A stretch of DNA of 10,030 nucleotides from an uncultured Dorea sp. (GCA_910579335.1 CAJTUQ010000093.1:361-10390); one strand, 5' to 3'. Counted from the first letter of the stretch, positions 1 to 6,809 are shown. The notes: a model not told the origin generated them from the sequence alone. Numbers and translations are program-made.

Positions 1-1485
1 CTTTAATTTATCAAGAACCGCAAGCGCTACATTCACCTGCCCTCTTCCGCCGTCCATCATAATCAAATCAGGAAATGCCGTAAATCCGCCAAGCTCCTTT
101 CCTTCCTCACGCTCTCTCAGTCCGTGTTCAAATCGCCTTGTCAGCACCTCCTCCATGCTGGCATAATCGTCCGCTCCCTGGACTCCTTTGATTTTAAACT
201 TTCTATAATCGTTTCGCTTTGGCTTTCCGCGCTCGTAAACTATCATAGAGCCCACAGAAGCAAATCCGCTCGTATTGGAAATATCATAGGCCTCCATCCG
301 CACGATACGCTCTAAGCCCAGCAGCTTTTCCAACTCCTTCACTGCCCCAATCGTTCTTCCTTCTTCCCGTTTCAACCGTTCCTTGTCCGTTTTCAGTACA
401 AGCTCCGCATTTTTTGCGGCAAGCTCTACCAGCTTTTCTTTCGTCCCCTTTTTCGGAACCCTGATATGCACGCGGCGTCCCCGTTTCATACCAAGCCACT
501 CTTCGATCACGCCACTGTCTTCGATTTCCTCCTGCAGCATCAGCTCCGAGGGGATATACGGCGTTCCGGCATAAAATTGTTTGATAAAACTGGTAAGTAT
601 CTCTTTTGGAGAATCTCCTTTCACAATTTTCAAATAAAAATGGTCTCGCCCAATAAGCCTTCCTCCCCTGATAAAAAATACCTGGACTACCGCATCCTCC
701 TCTTCAACGGCCGCCGCCAGAATATCCCTGTCTTCTCCCGCCGTATCTGTAATTTTCTGCTTCTGGGCAATTTTATTCACACTTGAACGCAACTCCCTGT
801 ATTCAATTGCCTTCTCAAATTCCAGATTCTCTGACGCCTCCTGCATTTTCTCTTCCAGTTCCCTTAAAACCGTATCATAATTTCCATTCAAAAATTGAAG
901 CACCTGCTCCACCGATTTTCTATACTCTTCCTGTGTAATATATCCTTGACAGGGAGCCTTACACTGATGGATATGGTAATTCAGGCACGGCCTCTCCTTA
1001 CCGATATCACGGGGCAGCGTCCGTCTGCACGTCCTGATGTAATAAAGCTTCCGGATGAGCTCTATCGTATCTTTTACAGCCCCGGCGCTGGTATACGGCC
1101 CAAAATATTTAGCCTTATCCTTAACCATCTTCCGCGCCAGAATAATTCTTGGAAATGCTTCGTCTACAGTCACCTTAATAAAAGGATACTCCTTGTCGTC
1201 CATCAGCATCGTATTATATTTCGGCCTGTGTTCCTTAATGAGATTACATTCCAGAACAAGCGCCTCCAGTTCGGAATCCGTCACGATATATTCAAACCTC
1301 GTAATATGAGTCACCATCTGTTCTATTTTGATACCTTTATTGCGGCTGCTTTGAAAATATTGTCTTACACGGTTTTTAAGACTTATCGCTTTCCCTACAT
1401 AAATGATGGCATCCGACTCGTCATGCATAATATACACTCCCGGCTTCCCCGGCAGTTTTTTCAGTTCCTCCTGAATATCAAACAT
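1..1485 (-). CDS. uvrC: UvrABC excinuclease subunit C (3' end beyond window)
   Basis: UvrC makes both incisions around a lesion in nucleotide excision repair after UvrA/UvrB hand over the damaged DNA; it is cytoplasmic. I translated this gene directly because it runs off the window. The N-terminus carries the GIY-YIG nuclease fold (GKPGVYIM near residue 13, IYVGKA near residue 28). Four cysteines at about 153-178 (CRRTLP, CLNYHIHQCKAPC) match the Fe-S ligands of the family. A UVR-like helix pair (EFEKAIEYRELRSSV) follows near residue 230. The RNase H-like second nuclease shows AYDISNTSG near residue 400 and DLIMMDGGRGQVNVA near 475. 495 residues are visible of a usual ~600-620, so the last catalytic His and the HhH tail are missing. 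The ATG at 1485 is supported by GGAGG about 10 nt upstream and an in-frame TAA about 30 nt upstream. It lies downstream of the ftsH terminator; I see no convincing promoter of its own. Confidence 0.97.
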   Translation of the reverse strand, partial: MFDIQEELKKLPGKPGVYIMHDESDAIIYVGKAISLKNRVRQYFQSSRNKGIKIEQMVTHITRFEYIVTDSELEALVLECNLIKEHRPKYNTMLMDDKEYPFIKVTVDEAFPRIILARKMVKDKAKYFGPYTSAGAVKDTIELIRKLYYIRTCRRTLPRDIGKERPCLNYHIHQCKAPCQGYITQEEYRKSVEQVLQFLNGNYDTVLRELEEKMQEASENLEFEKAIEYRELRSSVNKIAQKQKITDTAGEDRDILAAAVEEEDAVVQVFFIRGGRLIGRDHFYLKIVKGDSPKEILTSFIKQFYAGTPYIPSELMLQEEIEDSGVIEEWLGMKRGRRVHIRVPKKGTKEKLVELAAKNAELVLKTDKERLKREEGRTIGAVKELEKLLGLERIVRMEAYDISNTSGFASVGSMIVYERGKPKRNDYRKFKIKGVQGADDYASMEEVLTRRFEHGLREREEGKELGGFTAFPDLIMMDGGRGQVNVALAVLDKLK

Positions 1486-1564
1486 ATCTCCCAGCCCTCC
1501 CCGGCTCTCATTTTACTCAAACGATCAAGCACTTTTCCCTCGCTTATCCGTCCTGTCTTCAACA

Positions 1565-1600
1565 TAAAAATTACTGCGAAATCCGAAGATTCCGCAGCAA
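1565..1600 (-). terminator. Intrinsic terminator of ftsH
   Basis: Directly after the ftsH stop codon, on the minus strand, a 13-bp stem (1600-1588 with 1583-1571) closes on a UUCG loop flanked by C and G, the very stable C(UUCG)G tetraloop. A T-rich tract (TAATTTTT) follows. Two pairs in the stem are G-U on the minus-strand RNA and would be C/A mismatches on the plus strand, so the hairpin is built for the ftsH transcript. It separates ftsH from uvrC. Confidence 0.93.
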
Positions 1601-1603
1601 TCC

Positions 1604-3499
1604 TTATTTCATACCGATACGCTCTTCCGTTTCCTTTTCTTCCTCAGGGTCAATGCCCTCTGCCTCATGGAAGATTTCCATAAATTCTTTACCTGTAATC
1701 GTCTCCTTCTCGATAAGGAATCCTGCGATCTTATCTAATGATTCCCTGTGCTCAGTCAGCAGCCGTTTGGCCTCCTCATACGCACCTTTTAAAATCTTCA
1801 TAACTTCCTTGTCGATCTCCGATGCCGTAGCCTCTCCGCAATTGGCAACCGCCCTTCCGTCAAGGTATTTATGCTGCACGGATTCCAGCCCGATAAGCCC
1901 AAACTTTTCACTCATTCCATACTGCGTAATCATCGCCCTGGCTATCTTGGTCGCTTTCTCAATATCATTCGAAGCGCCTGTCGTCACCGTATCAAAAACA
2001 ATTTCCTCTGCAGCCCGCCCTGCAAGGGCTCCCACCAGCATCGCATCAAGCTCCTTCCGGGTATTCAGGAATTTCTCTTCCTCCGGCGTCTGCATCACGT
2101 ATCCTAAAGCTCCCATCGTACGGGGAACAATGGTTATTTTTTGTACAGGTTCGGCATCCTTCTGGAGTGCGCTGACAAGTGCGTGCCCTACTTCATGGTA
2201 GGAAACGATTTTTCGCTCCTCCTGGCTCATAATCCGGTCTTTCTTCTCTTTTCCGACCAGTACGACTTCCACTGCTTCAAACAAATCCGCCTGTGAAACC
2301 GCGTTCCTTCCATGCTTCACGGCAGTAATCGCCGCTTCATTAATCATATTGGCAAGGTCAGAGCCCACGGCTCCGGAGGTTGCCAGCGCAATCGCCTCCA
2401 AGTCCACGGTTTCATCCATTTTCACGTCTTTGGAATGAACCTTAAGCACATCCACCCTTCCCTTAAGATCCGGTTTTTCCACCACGATACGACGGTCAAA
2501 ACGCCCTGGTCTTAGAAGCGCCGGGTCTAAAATCTCCGGACGGTTCGTTGCCGCCAGAAGTACAAGTCCTTTATTGCTCTCAAAACCATCCATCTCAGTC
2601 AGAAGCTGGTTCAGAGTCTGCTCTCTCTCATCGTTGCTTCCCATCTGGTTATCCCTGCTCTTTCCGATTGCGTCAACCTCATCGATAAACACAATACACG
2701 GCACCATCTGCTGCGCCTGCTTAAAAAGATCGCGGACGCGGGATGCTCCGACGCCTACGTACATTTCCACAAATGCAGAACCGGAAAGAGAGAAAAAAGG
2801 TACATTTGCCTCACCTGCAACCGCTTTTGCAAGAAGTGTCTTACCGGTTCCCGGAGGCCCTACGAGAAGCGCTCCCTTCGGAAGCTTGGCACCGACACTC
2901 GTATATTTCCCAGGATTATGGAGAAAATCTACTACCTCCTGAAGCGATTCCTTGGCCTCATCCTGTCCTGCAACGTCTTTAAAAGTTACGCCCGTCTGTT
3001 TCTCCACATACATCTTGGCGTTGCTTTTGCCGATGCCCATCATTCCGCCGCCTTTGGACATCTTTCTTGTCATATAAACAAATGCGCCGACAATTAGGGC
3101 GACCGGCAGTATCGTCATCAGCACGTTCAGTACCATGACTGAAGTCGTATCCGGTATCGTATGCTTATATTCAACCCCCGCCTTATATAAGCGGCTGGAC
3201 AAATTAACGTCATTTACAATTCCGGTAAAATACTCCTTCCCAACCTTCTCTTTCCCCTTTTTCTTTGCTGTGATAACAAGCTTATCGCTTTTTATCTCAA
3301 CTTTTTTTATCTCACCTTTATCCACCATCGAAAGAAACTTATTGTACGAAATTTCTTCTGAATTGGTCGCTCCCCTAAACTGGTAAAGCGCCAAAACCAT
3401 AATGGTAGTGATGAGCGTCACCAATATCACAAAGGAAATGCCCTGCTGGTTTTTATTGTTATTTGGTTTCTGGTTGTTTTGATTATTCTGGTTGTCCAT
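1604..3499 (-). CDS. ftsH: ATP-dependent zinc metalloprotease FtsH
   Basis: FtsH is a membrane-anchored AAA+ protease that degrades misfolded membrane proteins and short-lived regulators as a hexamer. The 631 residues match the family length. Order of parts: a hydrophilic Asn/Gln-rich start (1-20), transmembrane segment 1 (about 21-40), an extracytoplasmic domain, transmembrane segment 2 (about 120-143), then the AAA domain. Visible motifs are Walker A GPPGTGKT (214-221), pore loop FVEMYVGVGA (243-252), Walker B IVFIDEVDA (269-277) and the second region of homology with ALLRPGRFDRR (327-337). The protease part has HEVGH (435-439) as zinc site, with the third ligand D512 in SNDIEKAT. The usual forms are HEAGH and a Phe in the pore loop (FVEMF), so Val and Tyr here are mild variants. 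The ATG at 3499 has AGGAGG 5 nt away. It has its own promoter and terminator, so it is probably monocistronic. Confidence 0.98.
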   Translation of the reverse strand: MDNQNNQNNQKPNNNKNQQGISFVILVTLITTIMVLALYQFRGATNSEEISYNKFLSMVDKGEIKKVEIKSDKLVITAKKKGKEKVGKEYFTGIVNDVNLSSRLYKAGVEYKHTIPDTTSVMVLNVLMTILPVALIVGAFVYMTRKMSKGGGMMGIGKSNAKMYVEKQTGVTFKDVAGQDEAKESLQEVVDFLHNPGKYTSVGAKLPKGALLVGPPGTGKTLLAKAVAGEANVPFFSLSGSAFVEMYVGVGASRVRDLFKQAQQMVPCIVFIDEVDAIGKSRDNQMGSNDEREQTLNQLLTEMDGFESNKGLVLLAATNRPEILDPALLRPGRFDRRIVVEKPDLKGRVDVLKVHSKDVKMDETVDLEAIALATSGAVGSDLANMINEAAITAVKHGRNAVSQADLFEAVEVVLVGKEKKDRIMSQEERKIVSYHEVGHALVSALQKDAEPVQKITIVPRTMGALGYVMQTPEEEKFLNTRKELDAMLVGALAGRAAEEIVFDTVTTGASNDIEKATKIARAMITQYGMSEKFGLIGLESVQHKYLDGRAVANCGEATASEIDKEVMKILKGAYEEAKRLLTEHRESLDKIAGFLIEKETITGKEFMEIFHEAEGIDPEEEKETEERIGMK

Positions 3500-3524
3500 C
3501 TTTTCCTCCTGTATTACCTCTTAT

Positions 3525-3553
3525 ATTATAAAGACAGCCTTATGTGAAATCAA
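3525..3553 (-). promoter_or_regulatory. Sigma-A promoter of ftsH
   Basis: On the minus strand, -35 TTGATT (3553-3548) and -10 TATAAT (3530-3525) are separated by exactly 17 bp. Transcription would start near 3518, giving a short leader of about 20 nt that holds the AGGAGG site. This is the best promoter match in the window. Confidence 0.88.
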
Positions 3554-3663
3554 TAAAAACATTACCACTGACTGAATTTTTTACGGTTATACTAGGCTTA
3601 TTTTATGTTTTTTATAGAAATTTTACAATTAATTTTTACCTATTATTCACATTGTAAATTATT

Positions 3664-3685
3664 TTAGTATCAAATTAGTATCAAA
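3664..3685. repeat. 11-bp tandem direct repeat at the end of the sigma gene
   Basis: TTAGTATCAAA occurs twice head to tail (3664-3674 and 3675-3685); the second copy covers the sigma factor stop codon. The stretch between here and the ftsH promoter is very AT-rich. It also holds an 8-bp inverted repeat (TTTACAAT at 3622-3629 and ATTGTAAA at 3651-3658). There is no clear terminator for the sigma gene. The site could be a recombination scar or simply AT-rich sequence. Confidence 0.5.
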
Positions 3686-4550
3686 ACCTCCCTCTTAACG
3701 CTTCCCATTCTACGGTGCTCATATGCGTCCTGTGAAAGCTCTGCACTCCGATATGGCGCACGGGTCCTGCTGCCATGTACTGTTCATAATAGGCCCGGAA
3801 TATTTTATTGCGGCTTTGGCTTCCCAGTTTCCTAACCGCCTTAGCTTCTAACTGCCTTGCCCTCTCAACCCCTACCCCCAGGCTTTCGCCCACCTCCTTA
3901 AGCGTCATTCCTTCCTTGTACCGCAGCTTCACCGCTTCCGGAAGATTATCCGGCAGCTGTTCAACGGCTATCCACAGCTCACGCCTCATATCTGCGGCAT
4001 CCAGATTCCTTACGGCGTCCTCTTCCATATCTTCCCCTGATGCAATCGTATCATACAGAGTGACATCCTCATCCGCTCCGTTTACCGGCTCGCTCAGGCT
4101 CGAAATACGCTCCATCCTCACATCTTTTTGTATCGTCCGAAGTTTTTTTCGGCTGACGCCTAAAAGTGCGCATAGAGCTTCCTCGGACGGGAAGCGTCCG
4201 TATTCCTTCCGGTATTCCCTCACCGCCCGGCCGTATCTGTCGGTCCATTCCCTGGCATGTACCGGAATCCGTATCATGCCGCCGCAGTTATCAATATACC
4301 GTCTCATAGCCTGCCTTATCCAAAAGGCAGCGTAGTTAAGAAACGGCACTCCTTTATCAGGATCATACTGCCTTACGGCCTCGCACAGCCCTATGTAACC
4401 TTCCTGCTTTAAGTCATCCAGCTCCGCACGGCCCTGATACTTCATAGCCAGCTTTGCAATAAAGCCCTCGGTCTGATGCCAGAGTATAAGCATGTTCCCG
4501 GCCTCCTCCTCTTTGGACTTAATCCGGGCAACTAACTGTTCATTCGTCAC
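3681..4550 (-). CDS. Sigma-70 family RNA polymerase sigma factor with extra C-terminal tail
   Basis: This sigma factor would direct RNA polymerase to its own promoter set. From the GTG start it has 289 residues. Region 2 is at about 25-90, including LDDLKQEGYIGLCEAVRQYD and the DNA-facing NYAAFWIRQAMRRYI. A region 3-like helix bundle follows at about 105-150 (GRFPSEEALCALLGVSRKKL). Region 4 is at about 190-245, with the helix-turn-helix MTLKEVGESLGVGVERARQLEAKA. About 45 residues (246-289) lie beyond region 4, which is unusual, since most family members stop there. I prefer GTG at 4550 because AGGGGTGG lies 7 nt upstream. A TTG eight codons further out sits in the T-tract of a hairpin and has no good binding site. 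It follows the 277-aa gene and a cold-shock gene on the same strand. It is neither the housekeeping RpoD (no region 1, short) nor a clear SigF/G/H match by eye. Target promoters are unknown. Confidence 0.88.
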   Translation of the reverse strand: MTNEQLVARIKSKEEEAGNMLILWHQTEGFIAKLAMKYQGRAELDDLKQEGYIGLCEAVRQYDPDKGVPFLNYAAFWIRQAMRRYIDNCGGMIRIPVHAREWTDRYGRAVREYRKEYGRFPSEEALCALLGVSRKKLRTIQKDVRMERISSLSEPVNGADEDVTLYDTIASGEDMEEDAVRNLDAADMRRELWIAVEQLPDNLPEAVKLRYKEGMTLKEVGESLGVGVERARQLEAKAVRKLGSQSRNKIFRAYYEQYMAAGPVRHIGVQSFHRTHMSTVEWEALRGRF

Positions 4551-4572
4551 GATTACACCACCCCTTTCACAC

Positions 4573-4620
4573 AAAAATACCCCAGACAGTCAAAAGGAGA
4601 AAAAGAAAGTCCAGGGTACT
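4573..4620 (-). terminator. Terminator-like hairpin just upstream of the sigma gene
   Basis: On the minus strand a 12-bp stem (4620-4609 with 4587-4576), including three G-U pairs, encloses a 21-nt pyrimidine-rich loop and runs straight into TTTTT. The G-U pairs would be mismatches on the plus strand, so it is a minus-strand structure. It lies after the 277-aa gene and only about 15 nt before the sigma ribosome binding site. It may end transcripts from upstream or act as an attenuator that limits sigma expression. Confidence 0.7.
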
Positions 4621-4644
4621 TTTATCAAAATTTAGATTTGCATC

Positions 4645-4699
4645 GTAGAAATTTCTACACCTTGCCACACGATTGCCTGGGCCGTCACAATTCGTGACG
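4645..4699. promoter_or_regulatory. Operator-like palindrome and small hairpin upstream of the sigma gene
   Basis: GTAGAAATTTCTAC at 4645-4658 is a perfect 14-bp palindrome. A second inverted repeat follows at 4683-4699 (CGTCAC, 5-nt loop, GTGACG). Both lie in the 162-bp gap between the 277-aa gene and the sigma gene, outside coding sequence. The palindrome has the form of a dimer-binding operator. I see no convincing promoter in this gap, so the regulated promoter, if any, is not identified. Confidence 0.5.
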
Positions 4700-4712
4700 T
4701 CCGTACACTCTG

Positions 4713-5546
4713 TTACACGGTATCTCTCGGAATCTTGCCGTTTGTCAGCTGATTAACCGGCACAGGGGACGTTCCCGTATGGACCATTAAGCTGTTCGGC
4801 TCCTTTGCTGCTTCTTTGGGACCGCCGCCGTCCTTCCCCTTATTCCTTGCTCTTTTGCCGTAATGCATCCGTTTTCTCTCGTTTGCATTCGCTGCCCTTC
4901 CCAGCGTCGCATCCGGACGGCTCAGGCTTAAATCCTCGTTCAACTCATTGACGATTGCATAGTATCCGCTGCCATAATAGAAATACTCTTTATTTCCCGT
5001 CACCGCATTCCATCCCGGCAAATCTACAAGCCCGATATTCATCTTTGAATTGATGATATTACGGATGCTTGCAAAGGCGTTCAGCTGCTTCTGCACCGTG
5101 ATGCGGTCCTTTATCAAGTCAAAATAGGGGTTGTCTGTTTTCCGCATAGCTTCACATATCCGGCTTACGGCCAAATCGTCTTTATTATCCTCGGCATACA
5201 TCTGCAGCATAGCCAGAATTTCAATTTTCCCCATATGGCCCCTGCAAAGCGCTGTAAGATTGGATTCCAATGCCGTCTGGTAATCACTGGAGCCCATCCT
5301 CATTTTTGCGGCACGCACATGAAACGCCGTATAATCCTCCTCACGCTCATTCACGATTTTAAGCATATCTTCACGGTACTTATCCGTGGCGCCGATAAAT
5401 ATTTTACGGTCCTCCGCTATGCTAGCCCTTTTTCCCTCATCCGTAAGTTTTGTAGACGCCAGTGTATCCCGTCTTGCCTCACGGAACGCATCCGCTTCTC
5501 TTGCCGCTTTCCCGAACAGCTCCAGCAGTCTTGTTTTTTCCTTCAT
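4713..5546 (-). CDS. Unrecognised 277-aa protein between the cold-shock and sigma genes
   Basis: I do not recognise this family. The protein is soluble, with no signal peptide or membrane segment. The first ~80 residues are charged and helical, coiled-coil-like (KEKTRLLELFGKAAREADAF and onward). The middle is a mostly helical domain, with aromatic-rich KEYFYYGSGYYAIVNELNED near residues 185-205. The last ~70 residues are basic and then low-complexity, rich in Gly, Pro, Lys and Asn (ERKRMHYGKRARNKGKDGGG), likely disordered and possibly nucleic-acid binding. The ATG at 5546 begins 5 nt after the cold-shock stop codon. Its AAAGGGG binding site overlaps the end of that gene, so the two are very probably co-transcribed and translationally linked. 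Position before a sigma factor makes a partner or regulator of that sigma a possible but unproven role. Confidence 0.8.
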   Translation of the reverse strand: MKEKTRLLELFGKAAREADAFREARRDTLASTKLTDEGKRASIAEDRKIFIGATDKYREDMLKIVNEREEDYTAFHVRAAKMRMGSSDYQTALESNLTALCRGHMGKIEILAMLQMYAEDNKDDLAVSRICEAMRKTDNPYFDLIKDRITVQKQLNAFASIRNIINSKMNIGLVDLPGWNAVTGNKEYFYYGSGYYAIVNELNEDLSLSRPDATLGRAANANERKRMHYGKRARNKGKDGGGPKEAAKEPNSLMVHTGTSPVPVNQLTNGKIPRDTV

Positions 5547-5551
5547 CCTGT

Positions 5552-5767
5552 TTATCCCCTTTCCACTCTTTCCAATGATACATTAACCGCATTGTTTCCC
5601 TTTTCCGTCTGTTCCGTCCGGTAACTTACCCTCTGGCCGGATTCCAGAATACGAAAACCTCTCATTAAAATATTGCTCTGATGCACAAATGCATCTTTGC
5701 CGTCATCCCCTGCAATGAATCCATATCCTTTCACCGGGTCAAACCATTTTACTACTCCGCTTTGCAT
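5552..5767 (-). CDS. Cold-shock-domain (CspA-family) nucleic-acid-binding protein
   Basis: This is a single-domain OB-fold protein of 71 residues, the usual Csp size; the family binds single-stranded RNA/DNA and melts mRNA structure. It starts MQSGVVKWFDPVKGYGFIAG, giving the conserved KWF and the RNP1 motif KGYGFI (13-18). RNP2 reads DAFVHQS (25-31). The position after VH is normally Phe or Tyr and is Gln here, so one aromatic stacking residue is lost. I chose ATG 5767 because it begins exactly at the domain and has AGGAAAGGAG about 10 nt upstream. An open frame reaches 31 codons further but has no family similarity. It is the first gene of the csp / unknown / sigma unit, behind a strong promoter and a long leader, as is common for csp genes. 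Confidence 0.93.
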   Translation of the reverse strand: MQSGVVKWFDPVKGYGFIAGDDGKDAFVHQSNILMRGFRILESGQRVSYRTEQTEKGNNAVNVSLERVERG

Positions 5768-5829
5768 TTCTTCAACGCTCCTTTCCTGCTTTGCTGCGCA
5801 CCAAACAAAAAGAGTGCAGGAATAACAAA

Positions 5830-5885
5830 CCGTGAATTTCACGGAATGCCGTTCCCACACCCTTTAGGCTTCCGGCTGCTGCCGG
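5830..5885 (-). other. Structured leader of the cold-shock operon
   Basis: Between the promoter and the csp start the minus-strand RNA would hold two hairpins. CCGGC-AGCA-GCCGG spans 5885-5872, and CCGTGAAATTCACGG spans 5844-5830. The second overlaps an alternative pairing, GGAA/TTCC, immediately upstream (GGAACGGCATTCC). The leader is about 138 nt long. Temperature-dependent switching, known for some csp leaders, is possible but not shown by the sequence alone. Confidence 0.5.
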
Positions 5886-5911
5886 GGTACTTGTCTATAT
5901 ATTGTATAGCG

Positions 5912-5940
5912 ATTATATCAAATGAAATCGAATGAAACAA
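5912..5940 (-). promoter_or_regulatory. Extended -10 promoter of the csp operon
   Basis: On the minus strand the -10 box TATAAT (5917-5912) is preceded by TGA, giving the extended form TGATATAAT. A -35 TTGTTT (5940-5935) lies exactly 17 bp upstream. The -35 is weak, which the extended -10 would offset. The start would be near 5905. It drives csp, the 277-aa gene and perhaps the sigma gene. Confidence 0.75.
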
Positions 5941-6070
5941 GATGTCAGAGCCTTTTTTCTGCATGAATATATTACATGTTTTGCACTATGCCGGTTAAGC
6001 CCTGTCGTTTTGTCACCCCTTTTGCTATCCATTCCTGCATATCCTGACGGAGCAAATACTACAAATAACC

Positions 6071-6177
6071 TTAACATTTGCTAACATGTACTACGAAAAG
6101 TACTACAAAACCCCTTAACATTTGCTAACATGTACTACGAAAAGTACTACAAAACCCCTTAACATTTGCTAACATGT
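6071..6177. repeat. 44-bp tandem repeat, 2.4 copies, iteron-like
   Basis: Identical units begin at 6071, 6115 and 6159; the third stops after 19 bp, and degenerate sequence (tactacaaataacc) precedes the first. Each unit is itself nested. TAACAT occurs twice, then GTACTACGAAAA and GTACTACAAAA follow as near repeats, then CCCC. ACATGT at the junction is palindromic. The repeat is mostly non-coding but covers the last ~17 codons of the small gene 6125-6346. Such nested direct repeats are typical of binding arrays for a replication or partition protein. The full non-coding stretch 5768-6124 holds this array plus the csp promoter and leader. Confidence 0.9.
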
Positions 6178-6346
6178 GATTGGTAACGCAATCATAACGT
6201 TTTTTATCGATTTCAATGTATGCCTTTTTATACTTCCCCTCGTTGTTTCGTGACATCCTTTTAGCCCTCATCACGGGGGAAAGCAGCCGGACTATCCCGG
6301 CCAGCTCCTTATCCGTGGTATATGATATTTTGATTTTTACGCTCAT
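6125..6346 (-). CDS. Small unrecognised protein, 73 aa, mobile-element type
   Basis: I cannot name this family. It begins MSVKIKISYTTDKELAGIVR and has a basic middle (RAKRMSRNNEGKYKKAYIEI). Small proteins of this style (KIKISYT...KYKKAYIE) are, to my recollection, common in Firmicute phages and integrative elements. The start is fixed by an ATGA overlap with the stop of the gene before it, so the two are translationally coupled. GGGAG lies 8 nt upstream. The last ~17 residues (MLANVKGFCSTFRSTC) are encoded by the 44-bp repeat and end at a TAG inside the next repeat copy. The original C-terminus has therefore probably been replaced by repeat-derived sequence, and residues 1-56 are likely the true domain. 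Confidence 0.7.
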   Translation of the reverse strand: MSVKIKISYTTDKELAGIVRLLSPVMRAKRMSRNNEGKYKKAYIEIDKKRYDCVTNHMLANVKGFCSTFRSTC

Positions 6347-6489
6347 TCTGCCGTCTCCCTCTCCCTGCTCCTCAGTCCGCTGTTGATAAACTTTATATGC
6401 ACGATTGCATAAATCCTGCTTAGGTCTCTCTCATCGTCAATCTCTTCAAGCATCTTCCCGATATACTTTTTATATTTTTCTGCTGTCAT
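6343..6489 (-). CDS. Small unrecognised protein, 48 aa, mobile-element type
   Basis: The sequence MTAEKYKKYIGKMLEEIDDE is acidic and helical, followed by DLSRIYAIVHIKFINSGLRSRERETAE. Very similar short proteins occur, as I recall, in Firmicute integrative elements and prophages, with no assigned function. I chose ATG 6489 because AAAGGAG sits 7 nt upstream. An in-frame ATG at 6525 would place that binding site inside the gene. Its TGA overlaps the next start as ATGA. It is the first gene after the 334-bp non-coding stretch, so its expression may depend on signals there. Confidence 0.75.
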   Translation of the reverse strand: MTAEKYKKYIGKMLEEIDDERDLSRIYAIVHIKFINSGLRSRERETAE

Positions 6490-6585
6490 TACAATTCTCC
6501 TTTCCTGAAACCCTTTCCAAAGCATGCTGGTGTACTCTTAGAAGGGATTTGTTTGTTTTGTAAATGCCGTTACCGTTCGCTTTCC

Positions 6586-6599
6586 GTGCGACGTCGCAC
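6586..6599. promoter_or_regulatory. Perfect 14-bp palindrome, operator candidate
   Basis: GTGCGACGTCGCAC reads the same on both strands and lies in non-coding sequence about 100 bp upstream of the 48-aa gene. Its GC-rich make-up stands out from the AT-rich surroundings. A dimeric repressor or a recombinase could bind it; no cognate regulator is encoded next to it. Confidence 0.5.
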
Positions 6600-6782
6600 A
6601 CTCTTCGACTGTTTCCCAACGTAATGAAAGCAAATTTTGCTTTTTACCCCTTTAGGCTAACAATTCCTTGTTGAAGTCGTTTAAATTGAATTTAGACAGG
6701 TTTCATGCGCACTCTTCATTGAATTTGAAACATTTCTGCGTTCCGTCTCTTGTCTAACTGCCATTTATAATTTGCTGCTATG

Positions 6783-6809
6783 CCGGAAGCCGGTTTAACC
6801 AGCTTCCGG
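6783..6809. other. GC-rich hairpin downstream of the 127-aa gene
   Basis: CCGGAAGC (6783-6790) pairs with GCTTCCGG (6802-6809), with a further GGT/ACC inside the loop. It lies just after the stop codon of the 127-aa gene. No T-tract follows on either strand, so it is not a standard intrinsic terminator. It may protect the 3' end of the message or be a protein site. Confidence 0.6.

Noticed and set aside
1479..1565. 34-codon minus-strand frame (MLKTGRISEGKVLDRLSKMR...) overlapping the uvrC start
   Set aside because: It begins in the ftsH terminator T-tract, has no ribosome binding site and is not recognised.
895..1683. 262-codon plus-strand open frame
   Set aside because: It lies opposite uvrC and the end of ftsH, both certain; the translation has no domain and no ribosome binding site.
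4645..4658. GTAGAAATTTCTAC as a Cas12a-type CRISPR repeat
   Set aside because: It shares TTTCTAC and GTAGA with such repeats, but it is a single loop-less palindrome with no spacers or cas genes.
5976..6044. 22-codon minus-strand frame (MQEWIAKGVTKRQGLTGIVQ...)
   Set aside because: Short, with no clear ribosome binding site and no recognised similarity; it sits between the repeats and the csp promoter.
6071..6177. 44-bp repeats as a CRISPR array
   Set aside because: The units are contiguous and identical, with no unique spacers.
6586..6599. GTGCGAC as a group II intron 5' end
   Set aside because: No intron-encoded protein, domain V or matching 3' end can be seen; the motif is fully explained as a palindrome.
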